Counted from the first letter of the stretch, positions 37,511 through 48,299 are shown. The stretch is 64,000 nucleotides of DNA from Liolophura sinensis (GCF_032854445.1 NC_088301.1:12956281-13020280), one strand, 5' to 3'. Translations and numbers: made by a program. The notes: generated by a model from the letters alone, not told the origin.

Positions 37511-37796
37511 GAATGAACCAGGAGCCCCTCACGAATGCTGCGAGTTCAAGCCCAGCTCATCCTGGGAGTACATGGGAAGGTCAATGACCCTCTCACAAAG
37601 AGCCTCTCACGAATGCGGTCGCAGGTAGTTCAAGTCCAGCCTCCGGCTGCCGTACGAAGGTAGGTCAGCCAGTATGATTATGGATTTCCCCAGGGCTCTG
37701 CCCGGTCTCTTCCCACCATAATGCTGGATACCGTCATATAGGTCATTATTTTTGAGTACGGCTTTAAACACAAATCAACTAAAATAAAAAAAAATT
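37511..37796 (+). mobile_element. Family A SINE with duplicated head
   Basis: The B-box region occurs twice: AGGAGCCCCTCACGAATGC with CGAGTTCAAGCCCAGCTC, and again, about 90 bp on, AGAGCCTCTCACGAATGC with GTAGTTCAAGTCCAGCC. The second is followed by a normal body (TTTCCCCAGGGCTC, CATAATGCTGG) and tail. It may be a SINE inserted next to an older truncated one, or an internal duplication. Confidence 0.82.
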
Positions 37797-38984
37797 ATAA
37801 ATTGCTGGGTACCTTAATCACAAAGTTATTGACTAATTGAAACAACAGTGTTCCCCACTGAAGCTTTATACTTAACTGCAATACATACTCAGTGATGTAG
37901 ACCAGATCAGCTGAGTCATGAATTTCCTGTGAGTTTTCCGACTAATCAAGTGAGTCAATAATATAGCTTCTTGACTCATCTGATAGGGTCATACGACTAA
38001 TTTTTCTGAGTTGAATTAACTCAAAGTTTTAAGTTAGCTGACCCAAACATTTCTCTCCTCAACTGAGGAAGAAATGCAGATAAACGAGTATTTCCAACCA
38101 TATAATGTAAACAAGCACACTTTGATGAAAAAGCCATTATAAGGAATTGGCTGCTCTTTGTATGCCCGTACGAATATAAGCTATATTTTTTAATCTTCTT
38201 AGCGATTGTAAAAGTTGATGTTTCAAAAACCAAAAAAAAACCATTCAGGAATTTTGCATGAGGTGGCACAAGATACGAACGATTATTACCAGACATACGC
38301 ATTGAGAGTATCATGACATGCATCCTATGCGCGTGTAGCTTTGTTTAGGTGTCATATCACAGTTTGATGTATCTCTAGTCAGTTATATAAAACACAGGGT
38401 ATGGTATACCAGAAATGTGTACTGGGGGCATTGTGACATAAACTGCGCGTGCAGTTAGGTGTAGGTGTTTGAGGTTTCTCCAGCCTTTAAACAAGACACA
38501 GGATAAGGTTAACCTTTAACACTGGCTTTTGTTTGGCCTTATAATCTGTGGTTTCCCACACCCAGACGACCGTCTACTGTGCGGATCTTACGCAAGCTCT
38601 TCCTACAAACCGTATCCTACGGTTAAATAAGACATGTATGTGCACGTGCGGGAGGAGGCGGTGACACAGCAATGGCACGTCGCTTGTACAGGTGCGGCGA
38701 AACTGAACATGCGGTTAACGAGTGGTGGACAGTTTGGCAGGTGGGTGCATGTGTAAAACATTAATCAGAATTATTTCATTTCTAATTAGGGACCTCCTCG
38801 GCTGGATATGAGATTTAATTTTTTTTTCCCACTTTATGTAACACAATAAACATCTGTCAGATTCTGAGAATGTGGAGTGTGACATTAGGTGTTGTCCTGT
38901 AAATGGTAACCAGTCAGTACGCCTTCATAAGCTCCCAGGCAGGAAGTGACGTACCCCAGTGACGGCAAATCCTTCCAAATTTTA
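37797..38984. other. Intergenic, nothing recognised
   Basis: No repeat or coding feature recognised. Confidence 0.45.
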
Positions 38985-39140
38985 TGCATGTTTGTCGGGT
39001 ACAAATGGTAGTTTAATGATATTTGTGAGGTATAAATGGTAGTTTGTATGCATGTTTATCAAGTATAAATGGTAGCTTTTAAACATGTTTTCGGGCGTAA
39101 ATGTTAGTTTATTTGTCAGGTATACATGGTAGTTTTTTGT
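38985..39140. repeat. Degenerate ~37-bp repeat
   Basis: AAATGGTAGTTT or a close variant (AAATGTTAGTTT, ACATGGTAGTTT) recurs about five times with intervening TTTGTCAGGTAT-like text. It borders directly on the 18-bp array. Confidence 0.75.
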
Positions 39141-39680
39141 GACTTTGTACCAGGGTTTAACTTTGAGCCGTGCTGTAAAGTTGAGCCAGTGTGTAACTTT
39201 GTGTCAGGGTGTAACTTGGAGCCATGGTGTAACTTTGAATTTTGCTGTAACTTTGTATCAAGGTGTAGCTTTGAGCCAGGGTGTAATTTTGTGCCAGAGT
39301 GTCACTTTGTGTCAGGGTGGAATTTTGTGTGAGGGTGTCACTTTTGTGTGAGGGTGTCACTTTCTGTCAGGGTGTCACTTTGTGTCAGGGTGTAACTTGT
39401 GCAACATGTGCCAAGATGCAACTTTGAGCTAGGTGTAACTTGTGCCTGGGTGTAACTTTGAGTAAGGGTGTAACTTTGTGCCTGGGCTTGTGCCAGGACT
39501 TGTGGTAGGGTGTAACTAGACGTAACTTTATCCCAGGGCGTAGCCTTACCCAGGGTGTAACTTTGAATCAGAATGCTATTTTGTGCAAGGGTGTAACTTT
39601 ATCCCAGGGTGTAACTTTGAGTCAGAATGTAATTTTGTGCCAGAATGTAACTTTATCCCAAGATAATTATGTGCCGGGGT
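39141..39680. repeat. Minisatellite, ~18-bp unit
   Basis: Units of the type AGGGTGTAACTTTGTGCC are repeated with many variants. The period is divisible by three, which opens plus-strand ORFs of about 70 codons (CNFVSG-type sextets) and one minus-strand ORF (TLTQSY-type). These are array products, not genes. Confidence 0.88.
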
Positions 39681-39920
39681 GAAACCCGAAGGATAATTTG
39701 CCCCTTGCTGAAAAAAATAGGACATCAAGCCTCTATAGGCCTAAATAATAGTTGACTTTTTATCTTTTTGTAAAAGCGTTTGTAGTCATCATCATGTCGT
39801 GAATGCAATAGCTGTTTTCTAATTCTAACATACTCGCGCCTTGACAGGGCTGAATATCGTCAGTATTCATTGAAATAACATTCTTCTATTCATTCATTCG
39901 AAGACCAATTTGAGAAACTG

Positions 39921-40150
39921 TTCAATCGCCTAGAACATTCATTATGTATTTTCGTCATCATTTAAATCTACTGACTTGTTCTCTTTGCAGGAATCCGTCC
40001 CAGCTCCTAATGTTATATTTATTCTTAGTTCTTTAGCGGTTTGTGTTGAGCGTTGTCTGGAAATTGGCCTTGCGATTACTGATCGGAACGTAAATTTTTG
40101 GTTGACTGCTGGTATACGAATGTGTCGACGTCTACATTTCTTCTATATTT
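39921..40150 (+). repeat. Family D dispersed repeat, copy 2
   Basis: Matches copy 1 without gaps over the first 116 bp. It then continues GTGTTGAGCGTTGTCTGG, ATTGGCCTTGCGATTACTG and TTTTTGGTTGACTGCTGG. The frame corresponding to copy 1 is broken by a TAG (copy 1 has TGG) and by a 1-bp deletion. CTTGTTCTCTTTGCAG upstream resembles a 3' splice site. A 70-codon ORF overlaps this stretch in a mixed frame. Confidence 0.55.
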
Positions 40151-41323
40151 TACAAAGGCCTGAAGCAGCTTTTAATATTCTAAAGTAGCATATGCCTCCA
40201 TTATACGTCGCCCTGAAGTTGGTTCTGGGAGCAAGGTGAGCGTTTAGCACTAACTTGTAATGTTAGCACGTTATTCAGCCTTGAGCAAAGCAAGGCTCCA
40301 ATGAAACCCATTTTTGAAATGAATATTCTAGGTGCATAGAAATGTCATCAGGCTATAAAGACCATGTCTGCATTTGGTTTTCTGTCGGATACCAGATGTG
40401 TACGTCATAGGTTGGTGATCTTACATCATAATTTATGGTTTACAAGAAATGAGATCTAACTGCGCCTCAGAAATGTTGCAAGAGACATCAGACGAAGGAG
40501 TCGAATTTCTATTTCCATTTCCGGTTTTCTGCACCTCTTTCTGACCAAACGGCCGAGGATTGGGTCGTAAATTTAATTGTTAATTAACAAGGCTTGGCAA
40601 AGTCAAGAGTGTCAGACATTTTGGTAGCTGTCAATCCTTCATACTGAAAAAGTTTGCTTTACCTATTATACATGTGATCATTTAAACATATCTTTTGCGT
40701 GTGGACTTAGGTTGCATAATCACGATCCGGTATCACGGATAATCACTGCTTCTCAGATCAACAAAAAGAAGCCGGAAATACCGCGAGTTTCCATGTTAAA
40801 AATGAGCTCTAACCACAGCGTTAACATTACGCATTGCACGCCATATTAATGACTTGACTGTGCAGTTTTAAGTAGCGAGATAATTCGCTGAGGTGTTTTG
40901 TTACTTTACAGCTGTTAGAGGGTCTACACCACAAAATCGGTATAAAATAGTTCACATATGTAAACAGTCGTCGTTAGGGCTTTGGAATGTGTTGTGGATA
41001 ACTCAGTGATTGTATCAATGCTGTTTATAAGGGACAAGAAAACACCACCGATTTGAGGACGCAAGCTGCGACGCATGAGCATTTTTAATAATGTACCCGA
41101 CCATCAAGAACAAGAACGCCATTCAAAACAAAACAACAACATTAACAACAACAACAATAACAACAACAACGCCCTCTCTTAGACCTGCTCGTCGCAACTA
41201 CTGAACGCTTTCGTGATTATCCAAGGCAGATGCATGGATAATGAGTATACTTTACTCATACTGTTAGCTGGAATATAAGCGTATAGTGCGACATTCGTAA
41301 TACCACTCACAAACCGAATTAAA
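40151..41323. other. Intergenic with a short (AAC)n tract
   Basis: An imperfect AAC-type microsatellite lies at 41125-41171. Nothing else recognised. Confidence 0.5.
41125..41171. repeat. Imperfect (AAC)n microsatellite
   Basis: A run of AAC triplets broken by AAAC, ATT and AAT changes, about 47 bp. Confidence 0.9.
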
Positions 41324-41749
41324 GGGGCATTCCAAGTCGATAATTGCACGATTTCCAAAACAGCCTAAAGCACCAGTTCCAAAATAAACATGTAAGAGAT
41401 GAAATATTAATAGTCAATAAATAAGAGAGGAGCAGTCATCAGTTTTAAGTGATGCGTGTGATGCAGTGAAGACAAACGATATTCTAATCATTTCATCGAA
41501 TTCAAACTTAATTTAAAATAATTTCGAGGTACATATCGCGATTTGATTGCAATAGTTAAAGGCCCTATGTTGATGTAATAAACAAAGATGGCTGTATATT
41601 TCGACCTTGAGTTAAGTTAAGTTGAACATTTACCATCTCAGTTTATTTCCAGATGATATTTGAAACATTTGATTTTTCACATTTTGTTCGAAAGTCAGAA
41701 AGAGAGGCAAACATTTAGCTTATAGAGTTTGGATTGTTTGGAATGCCCC
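41324..41749. mobile_element. Family E, MITE-like element with 12-bp TIRs
   Basis: The left end GGGGCATTCCAA (41324-41335) and right end TTGGAATGCCCC (41738-41749) are perfect inverted repeats bounding 426 bp of non-coding AT-rich DNA. The left ~210 bp matches a second locus at 50033 (TTCCAAGTCGATAATYGCACG, then CAGTTTT and ATATTCTA landmarks). That supports mobility, but no target duplication is evident and the second locus lacks the right end. Confidence 0.55.
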
Positions 41750-42725
41750 GATGCTCTTAACTCATTCAAGCGTTATGGAGTTTAAGACTTGAATATTTGC
41801 TCCGATGGTTTTCGATCATATGAGAACTGTAGAGTCCACTTGTGCTCTGGAACTGATTCAAGTATGATAAGTGTTTGATAATATAGTACCAGGAATATCT
41901 GTGACAGCTTTAGCATACGAGACGTATACTACCGGGTAATGCACCCTTGCTTGAACTGACGTTCTTAGAGAAGTCTATCACACGTTCCTTCTATACCTTG
42001 TTGATTCCTGGTAAATATGCTGTGGCGTTAAAAGTCCTTTTCTTTTAAGGAATAAAGCTGGTAGGCTCTCGGTCTATGTTCAATAACATACCTGGCGCGG
42101 CAGACATTGTGAAGAGAGGGTCGTGTGACGTCAGAAGCTAGCGAGTGCCTTTCACCGTTTGAAATTCATTTGTACTCTATTGACATACATGGGCATTAGT
42201 ATCTGTGACACTTGCATAGGGCCAACACCGGCGTTTTATACATATGGGTCGCGTTAACACATATACGGCTCTTTAATACAAGTTGATTTAGCCTAGTTGA
42301 CAGCGGCAAACACATGTTTTCATATCTTATACGATGTATAAAGTTGCTGCTCGGTCTCCAGTACCAAGGGAACAGTTGTCGTGAACTCTTACTATAGACT
42401 GATTACAGTTCTGTTGTACATATACTTCTTGATACAGATGGTGATAAAGTTTTCTAGTGAGCAAATTTTCCGTTCTATCTAATTCAATAATTCTATACAA
42501 GGACAATGAAGCTCCAAGTAAACTCCCTCCGTCCTAACACTGATTGGAGGCAAGCACTGCTGCAGCACAGGCTACAAGGAAATACAACTTACTGGTAAAA
42601 TTATCGTGTTTTTGTTAGCACTGTTATCTCAGTTGTTCAATGTTATTCACTCAGGTCAGAACTGTTTTCATTCAGGTTAAAACTTTTTCAAGGACCCAAT
42701 TCCTTATTAATACTTTTATGTGCAT
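41750..42725. other. Intergenic, nothing recognised
   Basis: No repeat or coding feature recognised. Confidence 0.45.
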
Positions 42726-43001
42726 TTAAATAATCCGGGGGCCTTCGTGGCAGAGGGGGTTAGCACGCCAATACGGCATATTGACCCAGGAGCCTCTCAC
42801 CAATGCGGTCAATGTGAGTTCAAGTCCAGCTCATGCTCCAGCTCCTCTCCGGAGTACGTGAAAAGTTCGTGGGTGTCCCTCTGGGCTCTATCCGGCTTGC
42901 TCCCACCATAATGCTGGCCGCCGTCGTATAAGTGAAATATCCTTGAGTACGGCGTAAAAGACCAATCAAATAAAAAAAAACAAATATACTTAAATAATCC
43001 G
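42726..43001 (+). mobile_element. Family A SINE, full length, with 12-bp target duplication
   Basis: The element (42738-42989) runs from GGGGCCTTCGTGGCAGAG through GAGTTCAAGTCCAGCTC, CCATAATGCTGGCCGCCG and TTGAGTACGGCGTAAAAG to an A-rich tail. It is flanked by perfect direct repeats TTAAATAATCCG at 42726-42737 and 42990-43001. The intact duplication marks it as one of the younger insertions; the A box region carries substitutions (GTGGCAGAGGGGG). Confidence 0.96.
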
Positions 43002-43083
43002 ATTGTGTACAGCTCTAATATGCAATCATCATATTAAATAACTAAATACATGTTTAATATCTATTATCAGTCTCGATGTGTAA

Positions 43084-43850
43084 CGTCAGTCCTCATATTC
43101 ACTTCAGTCCTCCATCCATCCATTCATTCTCCTCCATCCATGCATTCATTCTCCTCCACCCATTCATTCACTCTCCTCCATCCATCATTCATTCTCTACC
43201 ATCCATTCATTCACTCTCCTCCATCCATCATTCATTCTCCTTCATCCATTCATTTATTCTCCTCCACGCATTCGTTTATTCTCCTCCATCCCTTCATTCA
43301 CTCTCCTCGATCCATTCATTCTCCTCAACCCATTCGTTCACTCCCCTCCATCCATTCATTCACTCTCCTCCATCCATTCATTCACTCTCCTCCATCCATA
43401 CATTCATTCTCCTCCACCCATTCATTCATTCTCTTCCACCCATTCATTTATTCTCCTCCATCCATACATTCATTCTCCTCCACCCATTCATTCATTCTCT
43501 TTCACCCATTCATTTATTCTCCTCCATCCATTCATTCTCCTTCACCCATTCATTCACTCTCCTCCATTCATTTACTCTCCTCCATCCATCATTTATTCTC
43601 CTCCACCCATTCATTCTCCTCCACCCATTCATTCACTCCCCTCCATCCAGTCATTCATTCTCCTCCACCCGTTTATTCCTTTCTTCGTTCATTCTCCTGC
43701 ATCGATTCATTCATTCTCCTGCATCGATTGATTCATTCTCCTCCATCCATCCATTCACTCTCCTCCATCCATTCATTCATTCTCCCCCATTCATTCACTC
43801 ATTCTCCTCCATCCATTCATTCATTCTCCTCCAACCATTAATTCATAAGG
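43084..43850. repeat. Irregular CATTCATTCTCCTCC minisatellite
   Basis: Repeats of CATTCATTCTCCTCCATC and variants (CACCCATTCATT, CACTCTCCTCC) in units of about 14-22 bp, almost purely pyrimidine plus A on the plus strand. Two overlapping plus-strand ORFs of 263 and 259 codons (HSFSSTHSF and LHPFIHSPPS types) are read from it in different frames, a hallmark of low-complexity DNA with no stops, not of a gene. Confidence 0.95.
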
Positions 43851-44542
43851 TTTGATGACTGCATTGGAACAGAGGCGGTATTTACCCTTTGCACCATCGT
43901 GGCCTATTACCTTTACAGGTTTGTCTGCATGTTTGTGCATTTCAAAACAGATGACGCACAAAACGGCAAACTCTGGTGTGACTCTTGACCCGCATCTCTT
44001 TGGTAAATCCACGATTACATGGCTTACAGCAGTAGCGACTTAGGCCTGACACGTTATCATGTAGACATTCCCAGGTTGGTGAAGAGAGAAAAGCATAACC
44101 GGGCCTTGTTCAAGGTTCAAGAAGGAAGATTACATCTGGCATTACGGCATGGTCAGGACTCATTCAGCACTTACCCTTGTCGAGATCAACCTTACCCAAT
44201 AGTTAGTGTTCCAACTATGAAGAATGTGAATGGTTACAGTGCTATGTGGCGGAACACTTGCCAGAGATCCAGGTCATCCCGAGTTAGACAAAGTCCCAGC
44301 AGGGGGCGAGAAAGGACAAAGTGATGAGTTCACGATGGTATTCAAGAGGTATCCCAGGAATAAGCTGCTTTGGTTAAGCTGTGCATATATATGCACAGGT
44401 GGTTTCCCAACGGTGAATTTCGTTCACGTATACACAGGGCTATATACAAACAGAATCATAGAAAAATGTACATCAGAAAAAATTAACCGTAACCAAAAAT
44501 ACGATGGGATTTTAGTTGGTATCTGGTCACTCAATGAAGCGC
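43851..44542. other. Intergenic, nothing recognised
   Basis: ORFs of 63-137 codons overlap here; the longest (44230-44643) runs into the adjoining SINE. No domain recognised. Confidence 0.45.
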
Positions 44543-44721
44543 AATATCACGGCGTCCAGTACATTGGAAGGTCTGATAACCTGCGGAGAGTCGTGCGCTC
44601 TGCCCGGTTTCCTCTCTACATAATGTTGGCCACCGTTGTTTAAGTGAAAGATTCTTGAGTAGGGCGTAAAACATGAATGAAAGAAATAATAAATAAACAA
44701 ATAAATAAATATCACGGTGTC
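44543..44721 (+). mobile_element. Family A SINE, 5'-truncated, with 14-bp target duplication
   Basis: The element (44557-44707) starts CAGTACATTGGAAGGTCTG and keeps the body and tail (TAATGTTGGCCACCG, TTGAGTAGGGCGTAAAAC, AAAT repeats). Direct repeats AATATCACGGCGTC (44543-44556) and AATATCACGGTGTC (44708-44721) differ at one base. The truncation point coincides with the left duplication, so truncation happened during insertion. Confidence 0.94.
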
Positions 44722-44802
44722 AGGGCTCAGTTAGATTACTTGATTGAAATTGAACGGTCTTGGTAGCGGTCAGTTTTAGAGGTTGAGGAAAGGGGAACCT
44801 TT

Positions 44803-45325
44803 GAAACACTTTGTACAACACGATCCTATATAACTACAGTGTTGCTATCCTCGAGTGGATGTAGATATAGGGAGGCTTCACTAAACCAATGAGAAATAAT
44901 GCGACAAAAAACACTTTATACCCCACGATCCTATATTACTATAGTGTTGCTATCCTCGAGTGGATGTGGATATAGAGAGGCTTCACTAAACCAATGAGAA
45001 ATAATGCGACAAAAAACACTTTATACCCCACGATCCTATATTACTATAGTGTTGCTATCCTCGAGTGGATGTGGATATAGAGAGGCTTCACTAAACCAAT
45101 GAGAAATAATGCGACAAAAACACTTTATACCCCACGATCCTATATTACTATAGTGTTGCTATCCTCGAGTGGATGTGGATATAGAAAGGCTTCACTAAAC
45201 CAATGAGAAATAATGCGACAAAAACACTTTATACCCCACGATCCTATATCACTACAGTGTTGCTATCCTCAAGTGGATGTAGATATAGAGAGGCTTCACT
45301 AAACCAATGAGAAATAATGCAAAAA
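44803..45325. repeat. Five near-identical 104-105-bp tandem repeats
   Basis: CTAAACCAATGAGAAATAATG starts at 44881, 44986, 45091, 45195 and 45299. Units also contain CCACGATCCTATATTACTA and CTCGAGTGGATGTGGATATA. Central copies differ by only a few bases and the length of one A-run; the first and last copies share variants (ACTACAGTG, GATGTAGATA). Confidence 0.97.
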
Positions 45326-45414
45326 CATGATCCTCTACATGGAACATTTATATCCAGAGCTTCGGTTATGTTTTACGTCCATGAGAACAGCGTCTAGTGG
45401 ATTGTATTAATTAC

Positions 45415-45638
45415 AGAAGAGTGCTTCCATGACCAATAGGGCCGCTGTAAATTCAAGCCCATCTCATGCTGGTTTTCTCTCCAGTCGTAAGTAGGAAGGT
45501 CTTCAGCAAGCTGCTGATGACCGTTGGTTTCCCCAGCCCGGTTTCCTCCCACCATAATGCTGGCCGCCGATGTATAAGTGAAATATTCTTGAATAAGGCG
45601 TGAAACAAAAACATCAATTCAATGAATAAATATTTACC
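45415..45638 (+). mobile_element. Family A SINE, head damaged
   Basis: The B-box area is changed (GCTGTAAATTCAAGCCC). The body and tail are recognisable: GGTTTTCTCTCCAGTCG, AAGGTCTTCAGCAAG, CCATAATGCTGGCCGCCG and TATTCTTGAATAAGGCG. It begins about 90 bp after the 105-bp array. Confidence 0.85.
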
Positions 45639-45879
45639 AGAACTGTTGTTTTAGTACAACAGGAGAATGTATGGAATGTAATTATTTGATTGATGTCTTA
45701 AAGACGAATTTCTGGTTACTTCGGACTATTTAATTACTATCACATTCTTGTGGCTCCTCGAGTTTTTCTAGCTATGCTGTAGTCTTTTATATAATATCGT
45801 GAATATGTCTCATATAAATTATGGTATTCGGATCTAAAGGTTAATATTTATATATGTGTGCGTGTGTACATATACATGT
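45639..45879. other. Spacer, nothing recognised
   Basis: AT-rich sequence without a recognisable element. Confidence 0.45.
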
Positions 45880-46067
45880 ACTAAGTCTTCTTGTAGCAAG
45901 GCGAATCCATGCCGTCGTGGTGCTTCCGCCACTCAAGTATCATGCCAAAGACACCAGGCATGACATTCCACCAAGTTGCATGACACTAACACCGGGCTCA
46001 CCAGTCCTGTTTCCTTGCTCTAACCTATCAGTGCTGAGCGCCAATCGCTGTGGCAACAAGTCCTAGA
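45880..46067 (-). mobile_element. Family B repeat, host of a SINE insertion
   Basis: Contains TCTTCTTGTAGCAAGGCG, CAAGTATCATGCCAAAGAC, CAGGCATGACATTCCACC, ACACCGGGCTCACCAGTCC and CAGTGCTGAGCGCCAA. These motifs match 16236 and, in part, 46613 and 59786. Its right part is interrupted by a family A insertion; only a short stretch beyond 46346 could belong to it. Confidence 0.72.
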
Positions 46068-46346
46068 TTTATTTATTTATTTGATTGTTGTTTTACGCCG
46101 TACTCAAGAATATTTCACTTATACGACGGCGGCCAGCATTATGGTGGGTGGAAACCAGGCACAGCCCGGGGGAAACCCACGACCATCCGCAGGTTGCTGG
46201 CAGACCTTCCCACTTACGGCCGGAGAGGAAGCCAGCATGGGCTGGACTTGAACTCACAGCGACCGCATTGGTGAGAGGCTCCTGGGTCATTACGCTGCGC
46301 TAGCGCGCTAACCGACTGAGCCACGGAGGCCCCAACAAGTCCTAGA
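46054..46346 (-). mobile_element. Family A SINE, full length, 14-bp target duplication, inside family B
   Basis: The best-preserved copy (46068-46332). On the minus strand it starts GGGCCTCCGTGGCTCAGTCG (A box), then GTTAGCGCGCTAGCGCAGCG, TGTGAGTTCAAGTCCAGCCC (B box), CTCTCCGGCCGTAAGTGGG, TTTCCCCCGGGCTG and GCCGCCGTCGTATAAGTG, and ends in AAAT repeats. CAACAAGTCCTAGA is repeated exactly at 46054-46067 and 46333-46346. It should be the reference for defining the family: about 265 bp, A box close to the 5' end, and a longer-than-tRNA gap to the B box. Confidence 0.97.
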
Positions 46347-46612
46347 GGTTACTACGAGAATCATGCACTTTATCTCCGCAGTTGTCATGCAACTCAGTGA
46401 AGATGCGGAAAAAAAAGAGAACGAGCGGGGCATAAATTGCATAGATCGCGAAAAATGACATTCTGATTTCAGGAATGAGCCGCCATCTTTCACCAAGTAT
46501 CAGACAAGCCTAATTGACTTATAGCCGCCGCCGCCGCCAACGAAAGCTGGTTTCAAACATGACTGATTAGGGGCCGGACGACGAGGTGAAGGGCGTGAGT
46601 ACAACGCTTTGA

Positions 46613-46797
46613 ATTAATAAATGTTGGGGTTTAACGTCGTACGTAACAATTTTTCAGTCATATGACGACGAGGAGTCATTAGGTGTGTGCATATATATTG
46701 TGTCTTCTTGTAGCAGATTGAGTCCATACCGCCAAATAGGTTTCACCCCGAGTCTCATAGGTTCGAAGCGGACGCTCTGACCATTAGGCCACCGAAG
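46613..46797 (-). mobile_element. Family B SINE, internally deleted, both ends present
   Basis: The plus strand opens GGGGTTTAACGTCGTAC and CATATGACGACGAGGAGTC, the inverse 3' end. It closes with GGACGCTCTGACCATTAGGC and CACCGAAGCG, which on the minus strand is a tRNA-like start (CTTCGGTGGCCTAATGGTC). The middle (GAAGTATCATGCC region) is absent. This copy shows the family is tRNA-headed and oriented minus. Confidence 0.75.
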
Positions 46798-47987
46798 CGA
46801 TTATAACGTAACCATGGGCCACATCACAGAGTTTCCATGCACTTTCCACCACACAGTGATGCAATTCTACCCACCTTGAATTTCCTAACGTTTTATTGGG
46901 CATTTAGAACTTACTGCAAGTAGATGTAAGTCTTTACAAACAAATATTGAAATATTAAACACACATTCCCCCAATCATGTGTTTTAGAATGACGTAAAAG
47001 ATGTGAAGAAAAACATCAAAGCGGATTTCTTTAGATAAGCTCTCTGTATCGAATTTTAAGTCCGAAAACTTGTGTCGGCGTTGCACTAAGGAACTATTTG
47101 AATGGGAAACCAAGATGGTTGTCGAAAGTATTAGTACCAAGGAACGCGGCATACCCGACCCTATTTCTGAATGGATTTTCATGTCGCATTGGAGTCAGTG
47201 GTAAATTCTTGATATGCAATGATTATGAGAGGAAATATTTCTTAAAAGAAGGCCTGTCTCGAAATTAGGACGGAGTGGCGCGGACGCCTCTGTTAAGGTC
47301 ACGAGTGAACCGAGCCCGTATATGAGCCATCGGGGAATGTGAGATGTGAAAGGCAATGACCGAGGGGGCGTCAGGCGGAGTGACATCGGGGGGTAGTATA
47401 GGGGTAAGGGTGAAGTGAAACGTCGGGCCATTCGTAACGCCTTAATGCCACTGTCTTTTTTCTCCCCAATTCAACGCCTTTGCTGAGATACAGTTTGTGG
47501 TTGGTGATAGTTGACGGTAGCGAATAGATCTGGGCTTTGAAAGAGTGACACACTGGTGAAGAGGTGCGGCTGCAGATGAGGGAGCGATTTACTATTGTCA
47601 GTTTGTCATTGTCTAATTAAGAGCAACTACTGAAAGAAAATGTGCGTGCATTTTCTACTAATTAGGCATATAGGTATGCTTAACTATAGGGTTAGTATCA
47701 TTTTCGTTTATTTGCACCAATTTACTCTTAGTCGAAAAAATGTCCCAGTCAGATTTTGCTACATTTGTTACAAAGCACGAAAACTGTGATGCATAGAAAC
47801 TTATCGTATATATAGATAAAGCTTTGAACTGGTGAAATAGTCTTGAACCTGTGTTTTAAGCATTTTTATCCGTCAACAGCACTCCATGATTAAATAAATC
47901 GTAGTTGTGTGGGAGGAGACCATCAGCTACGTGTAGTTTCTGAGAATATGCCAATATCGTCATTGTTTCAATTTAATTCTATGAAAT
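46798..47987. other. Intergenic, nothing recognised
   Basis: No repeat or coding feature recognised. A (GCC)5 tract lies just outside it, at 46524-46538. Confidence 0.45.
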
Positions 47988-48164
47988 GCGCTAGAGCATC
48001 ACGATGATCCTAAGGCCTCTCTCCAATGCAATCGCTGTGAGTTCAAGTCCAGCTCATGCTGGTGTCCTGTGCTCTCATAGGTGGGCAGGTCTACCAGCAA
48101 TCTGTGGATGGTGGTATAAGTGAAATACTCTTGAGTACGGCGTAAAAACTATAATCAAATAAAT
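47988..48164 (+). mobile_element. Family A SINE with central deletion
   Basis: The head (GCGCTAGAGCATCACG, TGTGAGTTCAAGTCCAGC) and 3' end (GTATAAGTGAAATACTC, TTGAGTACGGCGTAAAA) are retained. The central part with CCCCGGGCTG and CATAATGCTGGCC is missing, joining CTGTGGATGGTGG to TATAAGTG. Confidence 0.88.
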
Positions 48165-48299
48165 TCTTCAAACACAAATAAATCTCCTGCTACAGTTACA
48201 TTCAGAGGTATCATTTATACAGTTGGTCAGAATTATCATCACAGTTAATGAGACACTAAGCTATTTGACAAAGTAAGTAAGAGTTCAAATCATCCAGAA

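Noticed and set aside
39126-39360. Cysteine-rich small protein
   Set aside because: Produced by the 18-bp repeat in several frames and on both strands.
43050-43855. Two His/Ser/Pro-rich proteins of about 260 residues
   Set aside because: Both are frames of the same low-complexity repeat and overlap each other; no domain, and openness results from the lack of stop-forming words in the unit.
46085-46303. Protein-coding ORFs over the SINE (also seen at 59977-60241 and 27802-28114)
   Set aside because: The same peptide words recur wherever the SINE occurs, on whichever strand; they are SINE translations.
46524-46538. (GCC)5 as a CpG-island promoter mark
   Set aside because: Only 15 bp, with no wider CpG-rich region or downstream exon.
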